A stretch of 5,014 bases of DNA, from contig ASHK01000275.1 of the NCBI GenBank assembly GCA_000695745.1, positions 1 through 5,014 on the forward strand. The letters are read 5' to 3'. This DNA is from Vibrio madracius (lineage in GTDB: Bacteria > Pseudomonadota > Gammaproteobacteria > Enterobacterales > Vibrionaceae). Positions 4,864-5,014 of this stretch are shown here, one piece after another. The stretch's first letter is position 1; each line of letters opens with the position of its first letter. The notes under the pieces were generated by a model that saw only the letters and a list, made by a program, of their open reading frames with translations, was not told the origin of the DNA and did no database searches. The position numbers were made by a program, and so were the translations under genes.

Positions 4864-5014
4864 CTAGTGCGCCTGATCCCAGTTGTCACCGTGACCGGCT
4901 TCAGCGACTAAAGGAACATCAAGTTCTGCTGCTGATTCCATCAATTTCTGTATTTTACTTTCAATTTCGCTCAAAGATGACGATTCCACTTCAAATACCA
5001 GTTCATCGTGTACT
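4864..5014 (-). CDS. polA: DNA polymerase I, C-terminal end (partial)
   Basis: This is the last 49 residues of DNA polymerase I, the repair and Okazaki-fragment-processing polymerase. The fragment opens with VHDELVFEVE, the invariant motif C of family A polymerases; its H-D-E includes a catalytic carboxylate of the palm. It ends with LVAEAGHGDNWDQAH and TAG (4866-4864). This matches the E. coli C-terminus (V-G-x-G-x-N-W-D-x-A-H) in style. The 5' part lies beyond the right edge (frame begins at 5013). It is followed by a strong terminator and then spf, the usual gammaproteobacterial order. Confidence 0.97.
   Translation of the reverse strand, partial: VHDELVFEVESSSLSEIESKIQKLMESAAELDVPLVAEAGHGDNWDQAH

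Overview
The window looks like chromosomal DNA of a Vibrio or close relative (Vibrionaceae, Gammaproteobacteria). The evidence is the order polA - spf (Spot 42) - engB, protein sequences close to enterobacterial and vibrio DinF, EngB and PolA, and a Spot 42 RNA whose first ~40 nt match the E. coli RNA as I recall it. There is no sign of mobile elements, phage or CRISPR. This is core genome, unusually dense in small regulatory RNAs.

Left part, minus strand (1-2071): a MATE-family transporter gene of the DinF type starts with GTG at 1090 and runs off the left edge. It is broken by an apparent one-base deletion near 169. Upstream of it is a 270-aa SAM-dependent methyltransferase of the leucine-carboxyl-methyltransferase/TcmP type (1186-1998). 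Its promoter is embedded in two Fur-box-like sequences, so it should be induced by iron starvation. An intrinsic terminator separates the two genes.

Middle (2074-2748): this 675-bp stretch has no protein gene. It holds a CsrB/CsrC-family sRNA on the minus strand (about 2428-2093, ~336 nt, 15 GGA motifs, strong terminator). A plausible VarA/UvrY response-regulator site is centred about 145 bp upstream of its 5' end. By position near engB and spf it corresponds to E. coli csrC. To its right are hairpins and the terminator of a dihaem cytochrome c4 gene (2749-3366, minus).

Right part (3367-5014): engB (yihA), the ribosome-assembly GTPase, is divergent from cytochrome c4 and reads plus from a GTG at 3573. 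It converges on a minus-strand block made of the 3' end of polA with its terminator, spf, and a candidate second sRNA. The candidate ends at an intrinsic terminator directly abutting the engB stop codon. Its position matches VSsrna24, an sRNA reported next to spf in Aliivibrio salmonicida.

Taken together, within about 2.8 kb there is a CsrA-titrating RNA (carbon storage, virulence and quorum-sensing circuits), the glucose-responsive Spot 42 and its putative partner sRNA, alongside an iron-regulated methyltransferase. The best leads are the csrC-like RNA with its conserved-distance upstream site and its 5'/3' complementarity, the sRNA beside Spot 42, and the Fur-controlled methyltransferase.
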